Shown: positions 38,326 through 48,438, counted from the stretch's first letter. The stretch: 64,000 bases of DNA from Sphingomonas sp. 3P27F8 (GCF_005502745.1 NZ_SCNL01000008.1:1-64000); one strand, 5' to 3'. A program made the numbers and translations. Notes: generated by a model not told the origin, from the sequence alone.

Positions 38326-39510
38326 ATGGCCGGGATGGGCGCGTTCGATTGGTCCGATCCGTTTCTGCTCGATGAGCAGTTGAGCGAGGACGAGCGGATG
38401 GTGCGCGATACGGCGCGCGCCTATGCTCAGGAAAAGCTCGCACCGCGCATCATCGATGCCTTCGCGCACGAGCATACCGATCCGGCGATCTTCCGCGAGA
38501 TGGGCGCGCTCGGGCTGCTTGGGCCGACCGTGCCGGAGGAATATGGCGGCGTCGGCGCGTCCTATGTCGCCTATGGTCTGATCGCGCGTGAGGTGGAGCG
38601 GATCGATTCGGGCTATCGCTCGATGATGAGCGTGCAGTCGAGCCTCGTGATGTATCCGATCAACGCTTATGGATCGGAAGAGCAGCGGCGCAAATATCTG
38701 CCCAGGCTCGCCAGCGGCGAATGGATCGGCTGTTTCGGCCTGACCGAGCCGGACGCAGGCTCCGATCCGGGCGGGATGAAGACCCGCGCGGTCAAGACCG
38801 CCGACGGCTATCGTATCTCCGGCAGCAAGACGTGGATCAGCAACGCGCCGATCGCGGATGTATTCGTGGTCTGGGCAAAATCCGATGCGCATGGCGGCGG
38901 TATTCGCGGCTTCGTGCTTGAAAAGGGCATGAAGGGACTCACGGCTCCGAAGATCGAAGGCAAGCTATCGCTACGCGCGTCGATCACCGGCATGATCATG
39001 ATGGATGACGTGGAGGTCGGCGAGGACGCGTTGCTGCCCGAGGTTCAGGGGCTGAAGGGCCCGTTCGGCTGCCTGAATCGCGCGCGCTACGGCATTTCAT
39101 GGGGCGCGCTGGGCGCGGCCGAATTCTGCTTCCACGCCGCGCGCCAATACGGCCTTGATCGTCATCAGTTCGGGCGCCCGCTCGCCGGAACGCAGCTCTT
39201 CCAGAAGAAACTGGCCGACATGGAAACCGAGATCGCGCTGGGCTTGCAAGCCTCGCTACGCGTCGGGCGGCTGATGGACGAAGGGCGGTTCGCCCCGGAA
39301 ATGGTGTCGATCGTCAAGCGCAACAATGTCGGCAAGGCGCTGGATATCGCCCGTGCCGCGCGCGACATGCATGGCGGAAACGGCATTTCCGGCGAGTATC
39401 AGGTGATGCGCCACCTGATGAACCTCGAAACGGTCAACACCTATGAGGGTGCGCATGACGTGCATGCGCTGATCCTGGGCCGCGCGATCAGCGGCATCGC
39501 GGCGTTCTGA
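38326..39510 (+). CDS. gcdH: Glutaryl-CoA dehydrogenase-like acyl-CoA dehydrogenase
   Basis: GcdH oxidises and decarboxylates glutaryl-CoA to crotonyl-CoA in lysine and tryptophan breakdown. The 394-residue protein has [19 protein letters not shown] FAD contacts ([19 protein letters not shown]), the substrate/base segment [17 protein letters not shown] that typifies GcdH, and [15 protein letters not shown]. The start at 38326 has GGAG 6 bases upstream; ATG 38323 is equally possible and the longer frame to 38263 lacks homology. Some related enzymes take other dicarboxyl-CoA substrates. Confidence 0.88.
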   Translation: MAGMGAFDWSDPFLLDEQLSEDERMVRDTARAYAQEKLAPRIIDAFAHEHTDPAIFREMGALGLLGPTVPEEYGGVGASYVAYGLIAREVERIDSGYRSMMSVQSSLVMYPINAYGSEEQRRKYLPRLASGEWIGCFGLTEPDAGSDPGGMKTRAVKTADGYRISGSKTWISNAPIADVFVVWAKSDAHGGGIRGFVLEKGMKGLTAPKIEGKLSLRASITGMIMMDDVEVGEDALLPEVQGLKGPFGCLNRARYGISWGALGAAEFCFHAARQYGLDRHQFGRPLAGTQLFQKKLADMETEIALGLQASLRVGRLMDEGRFAPEMVSIVKRNNVGKALDIARAARDMHGGNGISGEYQVMRHLMNLETVNTYEGAHDVHALILGRAISGIAAF

Positions 39511-39552
39511 ACAAGGGCGGCGCCGGCCAGCGCCGCCTTCGCGCCTTTCGGA

Positions 39553-40227
39553 TCAGAAGCGCACGCCGACGCCGGCGCCAAACACCAGCGGGTTGATGTC
39601 CGCGTGTACGCTCTGCCGCCCGATCGCGGTGGTATCGAGTCGCGCGTTCGTATGCATATCGATATATTTGACATCTAGATTGACGAACATCTTCCTCGAA
39701 ATGTCCACGTCAACGCCCACCTGCGCAGCCCAGCCAAAGCTGTCGCTCATGCGCACCTTCGTGGTGCCCACCGCCGCCTGCAACTCATCCGATGCGCTGG
39801 AATTCCAGAAGATAGAATAATTGATCCCCGCGCCGACATAGGGCCGCACCGCGCCCTTCGGATCGAAATGATATTGCGCAGTCAGCGTTGGCGGCAACAC
39901 CCAACTTGAGGCAAGCTTGCCGATCGCGCCAGTCGCGCCGCCAGTGCCCGATACATTGTGCTTCGTGGTCGAAGCGATCAGCTCGAAACCGATATGGTCG
40001 GTCGCCATATACGTAAGATCGATTTCCGGCATCACCGCATTGCCCACCGCGACCCTCTCGTTCGGGAACGCAGGGGTGATTCCACTCGACTTCTCGTTCG
40101 GCATCACGGTGATCGCGCGCAGCCGCACCAACACGTCGCCGGCGGCGATCCCCTGCCGATCCTGCGCCATCGCCGGTGCTGCGAGTAGCATGCCGGCCAC
40201 CAGCGCCGCCCCGATCATTCCCTTCAT
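39553..40227 (-). CDS. OmpW family outer membrane protein
   Basis: A 224-residue OmpW-type eight-stranded beta-barrel. The start at 40227 has GGAGGAA 7 bases upstream and gives signal peptide MKGMIGAALVAGMLLAAPAM. Strand-like segments end in a typical aromatic (YVGAGINYSIFW, VHADINPLVFGAGVGVRF). OmpW takes part in envelope transport of hydrophobic molecules and stress resistance. It sits next to the RegA gene on the same strand but 131 bases away. Confidence 0.9.
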   Translation of the reverse strand: MKGMIGAALVAGMLLAAPAMAQDRQGIAAGDVLVRLRAITVMPNEKSSGITPAFPNERVAVGNAVMPEIDLTYMATDHIGFELIASTTKHNVSGTGGATGAIGKLASSWVLPPTLTAQYHFDPKGAVRPYVGAGINYSIFWNSSASDELQAAVGTTKVRMSDSFGWAAQVGVDVDISRKMFVNLDVKYIDMHTNARLDTTAIGRQSVHADINPLVFGAGVGVRF

Positions 40228-40357
40228 CCTGTTCCTCCGTTGCTTGCCGATACCGCTATCCGTTGCGGCCGGAGGAAGGGCATTGCGCTCGATCAAGCCG
40301 CGGCTTGACTCGGGTCAAACGGTGATAACTGGCCCGGAATGCGTCATCGCGGGAGCG

Positions 40358-40888
40358 TCAGATGTGCCGCTTTTCCAGTTTCCGGGCGAGCGTGCGCCGA
40401 TGGAGGCCGAGCCGGCGCGCGGCCTCTGAGATGTTGAAATCGGTATCCACGAGGGTCTGGTGAATATGCTCCCACTCCAGCGTCTTGATGCTGGTCGTGC
40501 GCGTCGTGATTCCGGCTTCCGGATCGCCCTCGACCCGCGCAAACGCCGCCTCGATATCATCGGTATTGGCGGGCTTGGTGAGATAGTTGGTCGCGCCGAG
40601 CTTTATCGCCTCCACCGCGGTGGCGATGCTGGCGAACCCGGTCAGCACCACGATCCGCATCGCGGGATCGATCGTGCTGAGTGCCTGCACACATGTGAGC
40701 CCCGATGCGCCGCCGCCGAGCCTGAGATCGATCACAGCATGATCGGGGGCAAAGCGGCGCGCCACTTCCTCCAGCCGCTCCGGGCCGTTGAGCACCTCCA
40801 CGGCATAGCCGCGTCGCTCGAACGAGCGCCCCAGCGTGCGGGCGAACACCACATCGTCCTCCACGATCAGCAATCGGCCGGTGTTCAT
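40358..40888 (-). CDS. regA: Redox response regulator of the RegA/PrrA/ActR family
   Basis: A 176-residue regulator: receiver domain with phospho-acceptor Asp54 (AVIDLRLGG), the switch segment TGFASIATAVEAIKLGA and the Lys in YLTKP, a Pro/Glu-rich linker, and a Fis-type helix-turn-helix (NISEAARRLGLHRRTLARKLEKR, residues about 149-172). This is a close match to the RegA signature. RegA controls respiration, carbon and nitrogen metabolism in response to redox state. The start codon overlaps the end of the sensor kinase gene (ATGA). Confidence 0.92.
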   Translation of the reverse strand: MNTGRLLIVEDDVVFARTLGRSFERRGYAVEVLNGPERLEEVARRFAPDHAVIDLRLGGGASGLTCVQALSTIDPAMRIVVLTGFASIATAVEAIKLGATNYLTKPANTDDIEAAFARVEGDPEAGITTRTTSIKTLEWEHIHQTLVDTDFNISEAARRLGLHRRTLARKLEKRHI

Positions 40889-42168
40889 GCCCGTTTCTCC
40901 AGCGACAACGCCGCGAGCGGCAGCCGCAACGTCACCACCGCACCAGCGCGCGCATCGTTCCGCGCCGCCAGCGATCCGCCGAGGGTTCGCAGCACATTGC
41001 TGGCAAGAAACAGTCCAAGTCCAGCGCCGCGCCGATCCTTGCTGCTCTGGTAGGGCCGACCGATGCTGTCGAGGAATTCGGTAGGGAAACCGCGCCCGTC
41101 GTCGTGCGCCGCGATCACGATTTCCTCCTCGCGATCCGCATTCTCGTCCAGCGCGAGCGTAAGCGTGATGCGCGCCGCACCAGCCTCGACTGCGTTATCG
41201 AGCAGGTTGACAAGCGCCTGCGCCAGCGCGCGATCAGCGACGATCGGCGGATCGCGCCACAGGCAATCGTCAAGTCTCACCAGTTCCGGTCGCCCCCAAT
41301 CCTCGACGATCCGGCCGATGAAGCGGCGCAGCGTGGTGCGCGCGGGCGCTTCCCCCGTCACTTCACCGGCGGCGAACAGGATACCGGCGAGAATCTGCTT
41401 GCACCGCGCGACTTCCGCCTCGAGGTCCGCGATCTCGCCGGTCAGGCGCGTGAAGCCTCGCGCCTGCGCCTCTTCGCGCCAGTCCCCCAGTGTGACCGAC
41501 AGGGTGGAGAGCGGCGTGCCGAGTTCGTGCGCCGCGCCGCTCGCGAGCAACCCCATGCGCACGATCTGTTCCTGTTCGGCCGCGCGCTGGCGCATCGCGG
41601 CGAGATGCGCGTCGCGATGGCGCAGGTTACGCGAGCCGCGCGTCACGAACAGCACCGCGAGCACCGCGGCGAGCGTGAAGTTGAACCAGCTTCCGACCAG
41701 ATATGGCGCGGACAGGCTGCTGGCATATTCGGGCGGCAGCGGCAGTGGCCGGTTAACGACCGCAAGCAGCGCGAACGCCGCGCTCGTCACCGCGACGAGC
41801 AGCCACGCCGACCATACTTCCAGCAGCACGGCGCCGAGCACCACTTGCAACAGGAACAGGGTGACAAACGGATTGGTGGCCCCGCCCGAAAACGCGAGCT
41901 GGACACTCAGCGCAGTCACGTCGATCAGCAGCGCGCCAAGCAGTTCCGCGTTGGTGACGAGGAATCGAGAGGTCGCGAATTGAGCGAGGTTGAGCGCGAC
42001 CAGCCCGGCAAGCGTTGTCAGCATCGGCGCCAGCGGCAGGCGGATGCCCATCCCGAAATCAACGAACAGGATCGTCGCGAGTTGACCGCCCACCGCCAGC
42101 CAGCGCAGCAAAATCAGCAGAAGAAGATTGCGGCGCGCGGCCTCGTCCGGACGTGGGGCGCCGATCAC
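40885..42168 (-). CDS. regB: Redox sensor histidine kinase of the RegB/PrrB/ActS family
   Basis: A 427-residue membrane kinase with about six helices in its first 180 residues. Two hallmarks identify it: the ubiquinone-binding heptapeptide GGATNPF at residues 95-101, and a cysteine (Cys256, in VARCKQIL) at about the distance from the H-box expected of the redox-active cysteine in the RegB dimerisation helix. Phospho-acceptor His214 is in GAAHELGTPLSTL, and the ATP-binding N and G boxes (LLDNAVEAGA, GAGLGLFLA) follow. It starts with GTG 42168, overlapping the Surf1 stop, and is coupled to regA. Confidence 0.92.
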   Translation of the reverse strand: MIGAPRPDEAARRNLLLLILLRWLAVGGQLATILFVDFGMGIRLPLAPMLTTLAGLVALNLAQFATSRFLVTNAELLGALLIDVTALSVQLAFSGGATNPFVTLFLLQVVLGAVLLEVWSAWLLVAVTSAAFALLAVVNRPLPLPPEYASSLSAPYLVGSWFNFTLAAVLAVLFVTRGSRNLRHRDAHLAAMRQRAAEQEQIVRMGLLASGAAHELGTPLSTLSVTLGDWREEAQARGFTRLTGEIADLEAEVARCKQILAGILFAAGEVTGEAPARTTLRRFIGRIVEDWGRPELVRLDDCLWRDPPIVADRALAQALVNLLDNAVEAGAARITLTLALDENADREEEIVIAAHDDGRGFPTEFLDSIGRPYQSSKDRRGAGLGLFLASNVLRTLGGSLAARNDARAGAVVTLRLPLAALSLEKRA

Positions 42169-42833
42169 CGCGCCTCACTCCGCCAGGCGCGCGCGGCCAG
42201 CACCGTGAGCAGCGCGGCCATAGCAAACCAGGTTAGCGCATAGCTTAGATGGCTGTTGCGGAAGGCGATGACGGTCAGCCCGCCGCGCGGCCAGCGCTCG
42301 CCATTCCGCCCGGCGTCGATGAACCAGCCTGCCACCGGCCCAAGCCGCTTCGCCGCGGCGATCGCGTTAACGTCGCGCGAATACCAGCGATCGGCAACCG
42401 GATCGTTGGTGCGAAGGAAGCCGCCGCCTGGCTCATCGAGGCGCAGCAGCCCCGTCACGCGTGCAACGCCGCTCGCGGCCGGGGCATGGCCGCGCATATC
42501 CGTTGGCACGAAACCGCGATTGACCAGGATTCGGCCGCGGGCCGTTTCGAGGGGGGTCATCACCCAGTACCCCGCGCCCAGCACCGTGATCGCCTGAACA
42601 TAGCTGTCACGCGCGGGTAGCCAGCGACCCTGCGCGACGACGCGGGTATAGGTATCCGCAGCAGTGGCGCGATAAGTGGCGGATGGCGCGGGCACCGGCG
42701 CGGCGGCGAGCTTCGCGTCCACCTGCCGGATCAGCGCCAGCTTCCATTGCAGCCGATCGAGCTGCCACACGCCGAGCGCGACAAAGCCGAGGATAGCGGC
42801 CACCGTGAGCAGCCGGACGAGAAGCGACTTCAT
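42165..42833 (-). CDS. SURF1-family oxidase assembly protein
   Basis: A 222-residue SURF1 protein with two transmembrane segments: near the N-terminus (VRLLTVAAILGFVALGVWQL) and at the end (SYALTWFAMAALLTVLAA). Conserved elements are LGVWQLDRLQWK and ILVNRGFVP. SURF1 normally helps insert heme a into cytochrome c oxidase; here it stands between cyoD and regB in a quinol-oxidase operon, so it may serve the bo3-type enzyme. Its stop overlaps the regB GTG start. Confidence 0.88.
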   Translation of the reverse strand: MKSLLVRLLTVAAILGFVALGVWQLDRLQWKLALIRQVDAKLAAAPVPAPSATYRATAADTYTRVVAQGRWLPARDSYVQAITVLGAGYWVMTPLETARGRILVNRGFVPTDMRGHAPAASGVARVTGLLRLDEPGGGFLRTNDPVADRWYSRDVNAIAAAKRLGPVAGWFIDAGRNGERWPRGGLTVIAFRNSHLSYALTWFAMAALLTVLAARAWRSEAR

Positions 42834-42897
42834 GACGCTCGCCCGCGCCGCGATAACGGCGACCCGGGCCGGAAGAATGCTGCGGGCCGCGCCCTTC

Positions 42898-43299
42898 TCA
42901 CATCCCGCTCATGTCCATCGAATGCGGCGCGCCATGCGACTCGGTCGGCATCGGCGGCATCATATAGTGATTCATGTTTATCATCACCCACAGCGAGCCC
43001 GCCAGCGCGATCACCACGATGATGATCGTGAAGATCAGCGCCATCAGCGTCCAGCCGTTCTCCGACTTCGCGTTCATGTGGAGGAAGTAGATCATGTGAA
43101 CGACGATCTGCACCACCGCGAACACCATGATGATCCCGGCCGTGATCGTCTTGTCCGCGATCGCCCCGCTCATTACGAGCGCAAACGGGATGGCCGTGAG
43201 CACAAGGGACAGGAGGAAGCCGGTAACGTAGTCGCGCCTTGTGCCGTGCGCGCCGCCGCCCGCGCCATGCTCGTCGGCTTCGTGATGATGCGCGCTCAT
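42898..43299 (-). CDS. cyoD: Cytochrome bo3 ubiquinol oxidase subunit IV
   Basis: A 133-residue subunit with three transmembrane segments (DYVTGFLLSLVLTAIPFALVM; GIIMVFAVVQIVVHMIYFLH; LIFTIIIVVIALAGSLWVMI). The N-terminus is His/Gly-rich (MSAHHHEADEHGAGGGAHG). The start at 43299 overlaps cyoC's stop. It ends 65 bases before SURF1. Confidence 0.92.
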   Translation of the reverse strand: MSAHHHEADEHGAGGGAHGTRRDYVTGFLLSLVLTAIPFALVMSGAIADKTITAGIIMVFAVVQIVVHMIYFLHMNAKSENGWTLMALIFTIIIVVIALAGSLWVMINMNHYMMPPMPTESHGAPHSMDMSGM

Positions 43300-43928
43300 G
43301 CCATCGACCCCAGCAGATAGACGAAGGTGAAGACGCCGATCCACACGACGTCGAGGAAGTGCCAGAACATCGACAGGCATTCCAGCCGCCGCACGTTCGC
43401 CGGAATCAGGCCCTTGCGTGTAACCTGCACCATCAGCACAACCAGCCAGATCGAGCCGAAGAAGACGTGCAGCCCGTGTGTGCCGACCAGCGCGAAGAAG
43501 CTGGAGAGAAACGCCGAACGCGATGGCCCGGCGCCTTCGTGGATCAGATGGTGGAATTCGAACAGCTCGATCCCCAGAAACCCAAGGCCGAACAGCAAGG
43601 TGACCAACAGCCAGCGCAGCGCCGCTGCCTTTCGCTGCTCATGGGCCGCGATCATGGCGAAGCCGTAGGTGATCGACGAAAACAAGAGCAGCGCGGTGTT
43701 CAATGCCACCAGCTTCAGGTCGAACAGTTCGTGGCTGGTCGGGCCGCCCGCGAAGTTGCGCCCGTAAACGCCCCAAGACGCGAACAGCATCGCGAAAATC
43801 AGGCAGTCGCTCATCAGATAGAGCCAGAAACCCAGCATCGTGCTGGATCCGCTCTCGTGATGATGCGGCTCGGTTTCCCAATAGACGGGCGCGCCGTCTG
43901 CGGCGGCGGTCAGGTTGGTATGCGCCAT
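43296..43928 (-). CDS. cyoC: Cytochrome bo3 ubiquinol oxidase subunit III
   Basis: A 210-residue subunit III with five transmembrane helices. The family signatures are FWLYLMSDCLIFAMLFASW and HELFDLKLVALNTALLLFSS. The cluster HGLHVFFGSIWLVVLMVQV is the fourth helix. It overlaps the start of cyoD and is 3 bases from cyoB. Confidence 0.95.
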   Translation of the reverse strand: MAHTNLTAAADGAPVYWETEPHHHESGSSTMLGFWLYLMSDCLIFAMLFASWGVYGRNFAGGPTSHELFDLKLVALNTALLLFSSITYGFAMIAAHEQRKAAALRWLLVTLLFGLGFLGIELFEFHHLIHEGAGPSRSAFLSSFFALVGTHGLHVFFGSIWLVVLMVQVTRKGLIPANVRRLECLSMFWHFLDVVWIGVFTFVYLLGSMA

Positions 43929-43931
43929 GAC

Positions 43932-45938
43932 TCAGGCCCCCGCCTTCGCTGCCGCCAGCACGTGCAGGCGCGCGGTTTCGGTCGCCGCGACCTCGCTGGC
44001 GGGAATGTAGTAATCGCGGTCGTAATTGAAGCTGTGGAAGATCGCATAGCCGATCACCCCCAGCATACCCAGCCCGGCCAGCCACCAGATATGCCAGATC
44101 ATGCCGAAGCCGGCGGCGGCGGACAGGCCGGCCAGGATCACGCCGGCGCCGGTGTTCCTGGGCATGTGGATGTCCATCCAGCCCTGCTCCGGCGCGAACG
44201 CCTTCTGCTGCTTCATGTGCGCCCAGGCGTCGAGATCGTGGATCACCGGCGTGAAAGCGAAATTATAGTCCGGCGGGGGCGATGAGGTGGACCATTCCAG
44301 CGAGCGACCATTCCATGGATCGCCCGTCACGTCGGCCAGCGCTTCGCGATGGCGAATGCTGACGAAGATCTGGATCAGGAACGCCGCGATGCCCACCGCG
44401 ATGATCGCCGCGCCGATCCCGGCGATGATGAACCAGATCTGGAACGACGGATCGTCGAACGTGCGCAGCCGCCGGGTGACGCCCATCAGCCCCAGCACGT
44501 AGAGCGGCGTGAACGCGACCCAGAAGCCGATCACCCAGCTCCAGAAGCTCACCAGCCCCCATTTGCGATCGAGCTTGAAGCCGAACGCTTTCGGCCACCA
44601 GTAGTTGATCCCGGCGAACATCGCGAAAACCACCCCGCCGATGATGACATTATGGAAGTGCGCGATCAGGAACAGCGAGTTGTGCAATACGAAATCCGCT
44701 GGCGGCACGGCGAGCAGCACGCCGGTCATCCCGCCGATCGTGAACGTCAGCATGAAGGCGACCGCCCACATCATCGGCAGTTCGTAACGAATGCGACCCT
44801 TGTACATCGTGAACAGCCAATTGAAGATTTTCGCGCCCGTCGGGATCGAGATGATCATCGTCGTGATCCCGAAGAAGCTGTTGACGGTCGCCCCGGATCC
44901 CATCGTGAAGAAGTGATGCAGCCAGACCAGATAGGACAGGATACAGATCACGATCAGCGCATAGACCATCGAGGTGTAGCCGAAGATTCGCTTGCCCGAG
45001 AATGTCGAGACGACTTCGCTGAACACGCCGAAAGCCGGCAGCACGAGAATATAGACCTCCGGGTGGCCCCAGATCCAGATCATGTTCACGTACATCATCG
45101 GGTTGCCGCCCAGCGTGTTCGTGAAGAAATGCGTATCGACGTAGCGGTCGAGACTGAGCAGCGCGAGCACGGCGGTCAGCACCGGAAACGCCGCAACGAT
45201 CAGCACGTTGGTGACGAGCGCGGACCAGGTGAAGATCGGCATCTTCATGAGGCTCATGCCCGGCGCCCGCATCTTCACGATCGTCGCGATCAGATTGACG
45301 CCGGACAGCAATGTCCCGACGCCGGCTATCTGCAGGGCCCAGATGTAATAATCGACACCCACATCGGGCGAGAAATCCAGCCCTGAAAGCGGCGCCATCG
45401 CCAGCCAGCCAGTACGCGCGAACTCGCCGATGAACAGGCTGGCCATCACCAGCGCCGCGCCGGCGGTCGTCATCCAGAAGCTGAAGTTGTTGAGGAACGG
45501 GAACGACACGTCACGCGCGCCGATCTGAAGCGGGACGATATAGTTCATCAGCCCGGTCACCAGCGGCATCGCCACGAAGAAGATCATGATGACCCCGTGC
45601 GCGGTGAAAACCTGATCGTAGTGATGCGCGTTGAGATAGCCTTCGCTGCCGCCGAACGCCATCGCCTGCTGTAACCGCATCATGATCGCATCCGCGAACC
45701 CGCGCAGCAGCATCACGATCCCCAGCACCATGTACATGATGCCGATCCGCTTGTGATCCACGGTGGTGAACCACTCCGCCCACAGATAGCGCCACAGCTT
45801 GAAATAGGTGAGCGCGCCGAGCAGCGCGATGCCGCCCACCGCCACCATCGCGAAAGTGCCGATCAGGATCGGCTCGTGATACGGGATCGCATCCAGCGTG
45901 AGCCGGCCGAAGATGAACTTGGTCAAGGCGTCAGACAT
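43932..45938 (-). CDS. cyoB: Cytochrome bo3 ubiquinol oxidase subunit I
   Basis: A 668-residue heme-copper oxidase subunit I. Key segments are [11 protein letters not shown], the copper site [14 protein letters not shown] and [11 protein letters not shown], and the low-spin/high-spin heme ligand region [17 protein letters not shown]. The start at 45938 ([20 protein letters not shown]) is set by homology to CyoB; the frame is open to 46028. It couples ubiquinol oxidation to oxygen reduction and proton pumping. It is 5 bases from cyoA. Confidence 0.97.
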   Translation of the reverse strand: MSDALTKFIFGRLTLDAIPYHEPILIGTFAMVAVGGIALLGALTYFKLWRYLWAEWFTTVDHKRIGIMYMVLGIVMLLRGFADAIMMRLQQAMAFGGSEGYLNAHHYDQVFTAHGVIMIFFVAMPLVTGLMNYIVPLQIGARDVSFPFLNNFSFWMTTAGAALVMASLFIGEFARTGWLAMAPLSGLDFSPDVGVDYYIWALQIAGVGTLLSGVNLIATIVKMRAPGMSLMKMPIFTWSALVTNVLIVAAFPVLTAVLALLSLDRYVDTHFFTNTLGGNPMMYVNMIWIWGHPEVYILVLPAFGVFSEVVSTFSGKRIFGYTSMVYALIVICILSYLVWLHHFFTMGSGATVNSFFGITTMIISIPTGAKIFNWLFTMYKGRIRYELPMMWAVAFMLTFTIGGMTGVLLAVPPADFVLHNSLFLIAHFHNVIIGGVVFAMFAGINYWWPKAFGFKLDRKWGLVSFWSWVIGFWVAFTPLYVLGLMGVTRRLRTFDDPSFQIWFIIAGIGAAIIAVGIAAFLIQIFVSIRHREALADVTGDPWNGRSLEWSTSSPPPDYNFAFTPVIHDLDAWAHMKQQKAFAPEQGWMDIHMPRNTGAGVILAGLSAAAGFGMIWHIWWLAGLGMLGVIGYAIFHSFNYDRDYYIPASEVAATETARLHVLAAAKAGA

Positions 45939-45942
45939 GGCC

Positions 45943-46986
45943 TCAGGCCCCTGTCGCCGGCGCGTGCGCACCGTGCGATTGGTGAGATTGACGAGAGTTG
46001 GCGGGCGGCGCTGCGGCGGGCTGCGCACCCGGTTGCGGCTGCACGACCGCCTCCGCCGGAACGGCCGCGGGATGGGCGTGCATCGATTCGCTCATGCACG
46101 GCGTGCCGGGCTTGACGCACAAGTTCACCGCGCGATCGAAGAGCCCACGCTGGACGCTGGCGAAATAGGTCACCGGCGCGCGCTCGCTCGGCTGCTCGAG
46201 CTTGAGATAGGTCGCGCCGTCAAGCGTCGTCCCGCCGCTCGCCTTCACCTTGGCCACCCATCGCGCGAACGCCGCATCGTCCACCGCATGGGTGCGGAAA
46301 TTCATACCGGAGAACCCCGCGCCGCTGTAGTTGGCGGACATTCCGGCGAAGTCGCCGGGCTTGTTGAGTACGGCGTGGAGCTTCGTCTCCATCCCGGCCA
46401 TGGTATAGACCATGCCCGCCATCGCGGGCACGTAGAAGGTGTTCATCACGCCCGCCGAGGTCAGGCGGAATCGCACCTGGCGGTTCACCGGAACGACAAG
46501 TTCGTTCACCGTCGCAACACCCTGTTCGGGATAGATGAACAGCCATTTCCAGTCGAGCGCCACGACCTGCACTTCCAGCGCCCGCTCGGCGGCATGGAAT
46601 TTTTGGCCAGGCGCGATCCGGTCGAGCGGGCGATAGGGATCGAGCGTGTGGGTCGCGAGCCACGTCAGCGCGCCCAGCGCGATGATGATGAGCAGCGGCG
46701 CCGACCAGATCACCAGTTCCAGCCCGGTGGAATGATCCCAATCCGGCTTGTATTCACTGTCGGGATTGGAGGCGCGATAGCGCCAGGCGAACAGCGCGAT
46801 CAATATCATCACCGGCACGACGATGAGCAGCATCAATCCGGTCGACCAGAGGATCAGATCGGCCTGCTGGCGCGCCACGTCGCCGGATGGGTTCATGACG
46901 ACCATGTCGCAGCCACTCAGCCCCGCCGCCAGCGGGGCCGCCAGCAGCGCGCGGTGCCACTTCCAGTTTCGAGCCTTTGTGTGCAT
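45943..46986 (-). CDS. cyoA: Cytochrome bo3 ubiquinol oxidase subunit II
   Basis: A 347-residue subunit II. A lipoprotein signal ends at LSGC (cysteine 26); two membrane helices follow ([39 protein letters not shown]). The CuA site of cytochrome c oxidase is absent, which with [19 protein letters not shown] and [14 protein letters not shown] marks the quinol type. Beyond a normal CyoA end it has a long Pro/Ala/Gln tail with many His ([17 protein letters not shown]). It heads the operon; a perfect palindrome lies 37 bases upstream. Confidence 0.94.
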   Translation of the reverse strand: MHTKARNWKWHRALLAAPLAAGLSGCDMVVMNPSGDVARQQADLILWSTGLMLLIVVPVMILIALFAWRYRASNPDSEYKPDWDHSTGLELVIWSAPLLIIIALGALTWLATHTLDPYRPLDRIAPGQKFHAAERALEVQVVALDWKWLFIYPEQGVATVNELVVPVNRQVRFRLTSAGVMNTFYVPAMAGMVYTMAGMETKLHAVLNKPGDFAGMSANYSGAGFSGMNFRTHAVDDAAFARWVAKVKASGGTTLDGATYLKLEQPSERAPVTYFASVQRGLFDRAVNLCVKPGTPCMSESMHAHPAAVPAEAVVQPQPGAQPAAAPPANSRQSHQSHGAHAPATGA

Positions 46987-47023
46987 GATGGCTCCCGGCT
47001 AGATCGGATTGTGCAACTGCGAA

Positions 47024-47042
47024 ATAGGACAATTTGTCCTAT
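47024..47042. promoter_or_regulatory. Perfect 9-1-9 palindrome between cyoA and an MFS gene
   Basis: ATAGGACAATTTGTCCTAT reads the same on both strands except the central base. It is 37 bases upstream of the cyoA ATG and 59 upstream of the MFS ATG, a classic operator position for a divergent promoter pair. The regulator is not known; it does not match the RegA consensus. Confidence 0.7.
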
Positions 47043-47101
47043 CCCCGCCCCCGGACGGCAAGCCTAAGGGAGCGTGATTTTCGTTCGAGAGTTTACCAGA
47101 C

Positions 47102-48424
47102 ATGGCCGAAGCGACTGCGAATTCCGGAGCCCTTGAGCGAGACGCGCGCGCGCAGCACGCCGGGGAAACCGTCCACCCTGGAGAGATCGCGATCGGCGTC
47201 ATCATCGGCCGTACCTCGGAATTCTTCGACTTCTTCGTATACGCGATCGCGTCGGTGCTGGTTTTTCCCCAGCTCATCTTCCCGTTCGTCGATCGGGTGA
47301 CGGGCACCTTATACTCGTTCGCTTTATTTCCGCTCGCCTTTCTCGCGCGGCCGATCGGCACCCAGATATTCATGGTTATCGACCGTCGCCACGGGCGCGG
47401 AACGAAGCTGACGATCGCCTTGTTCCTGCTCGGCACCGCGACCGTGTCGGTCGGCTTTCTGCCCAGCTACGAATCGGCCGGCATCAGCGCGGCGATCATC
47501 CTCGCGATCCTGCGCATCGGGCAGGGCATCGCTCTGGGCGGCGCGTGGGACGGGCTCGCCTCGCTGCTCGCCCTTAACGCGCCGGCGAACAAGCGCGGCT
47601 GGTATGCGATGGTGCCACAGCTAGGCGCGCCGCTCGGTCTGATCGTGGCCAGCGGCCTCTTCGCCTTCTTCATCGGCACGCTGGGTTTCGATGACTTCCT
47701 GAGCTGGGGCTGGCGATACCCGTTCTTCGTCGCCTTCGCTATCAACGTGGTGGCACTGTTCGCGCGGCTGCGCATGGTCGTGACGCCACAATATACCGAA
47801 TCGTTCAAAAGCCGCGAACTGACCCCCTCCCCCGTGCTCGCAACGGTGAAGGCCCAGTGGCGCAACATCGTGATCGGCGCCTTCGCCCCGCTGGCCAGTT
47901 TCGCGCTGTTCCACATGGTCACGGTATTCCCGCTCTCCTGGGTCGCACTTTTTACGAAAGAGAGCATCACCCGGTTTCTGCTGATCGAGATGGTCGGCGC
48001 GGCGGTCGGCGTCGTGGCTATCGTGGCCTCTGGCCTGCTGGCGGATCGGATCGGGCGACGCTCGCTGCTGGGCTATACCGCAGCCGCCATCGCGGCCTTC
48101 TCCGGCTTTGCGCCGCAGTTGCTGGATGCCGGTGGCCTGGGCGAGACGGCCTTCATGGTGCTGGGCTTCATCCTGCTCGGACTGTCGTTCGGGCAGTCGT
48201 CCGGCGCGGTGACGAACAACTTCCCGAAGCGCGCGCGCTATACCGGCGCGGCGCTGACTTCAGATCTCGCCTGGCTGTTCGGTGCGGGTTTCGCGCCGTT
48301 CGCCGCGCTGGTGCTGGCGAAGGATTTCGGCCTGCTCGCCGCCGGCGGCTATTTGTTGTCCGGCGCGATCGGCACACTCGTCGCACTCGCGCTCAACTCC
48401 GAACTTGCCCGCCGGCTCGACTGA
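47102..48424 (+). CDS. MFS transporter of the metabolite:H+ symporter type
   Basis: A 440-residue, twelve-helix transporter of the ShiA/ProP/KgtP subgroup. The start motif GRTSEFFDFFVYAIASVLVF and loop 2-3 AFLARPIGTQIFMVIDRRHG are characteristic (family signature RPxG with RRxGR). The middle loop DRIGRRSLLGYT is between helices 8 and 9. The substrate is unclear (organic acid, polyol or betaine). It is divergent from cyoA, an arrangement seen in other alphaproteobacteria with cyo operons. Confidence 0.87.
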   Translation: MAEATANSGALERDARAQHAGETVHPGEIAIGVIIGRTSEFFDFFVYAIASVLVFPQLIFPFVDRVTGTLYSFALFPLAFLARPIGTQIFMVIDRRHGRGTKLTIALFLLGTATVSVGFLPSYESAGISAAIILAILRIGQGIALGGAWDGLASLLALNAPANKRGWYAMVPQLGAPLGLIVASGLFAFFIGTLGFDDFLSWGWRYPFFVAFAINVVALFARLRMVVTPQYTESFKSRELTPSPVLATVKAQWRNIVIGAFAPLASFALFHMVTVFPLSWVALFTKESITRFLLIEMVGAAVGVVAIVASGLLADRIGRRSLLGYTAAAIAAFSGFAPQLLDAGGLGETAFMVLGFILLGLSFGQSSGAVTNNFPKRARYTGAALTSDLAWLFGAGFAPFAALVLAKDFGLLAAGGYLLSGAIGTLVALALNSELARRLD

Positions 48425-48438
48425 GGCGGGCGCCTCAA

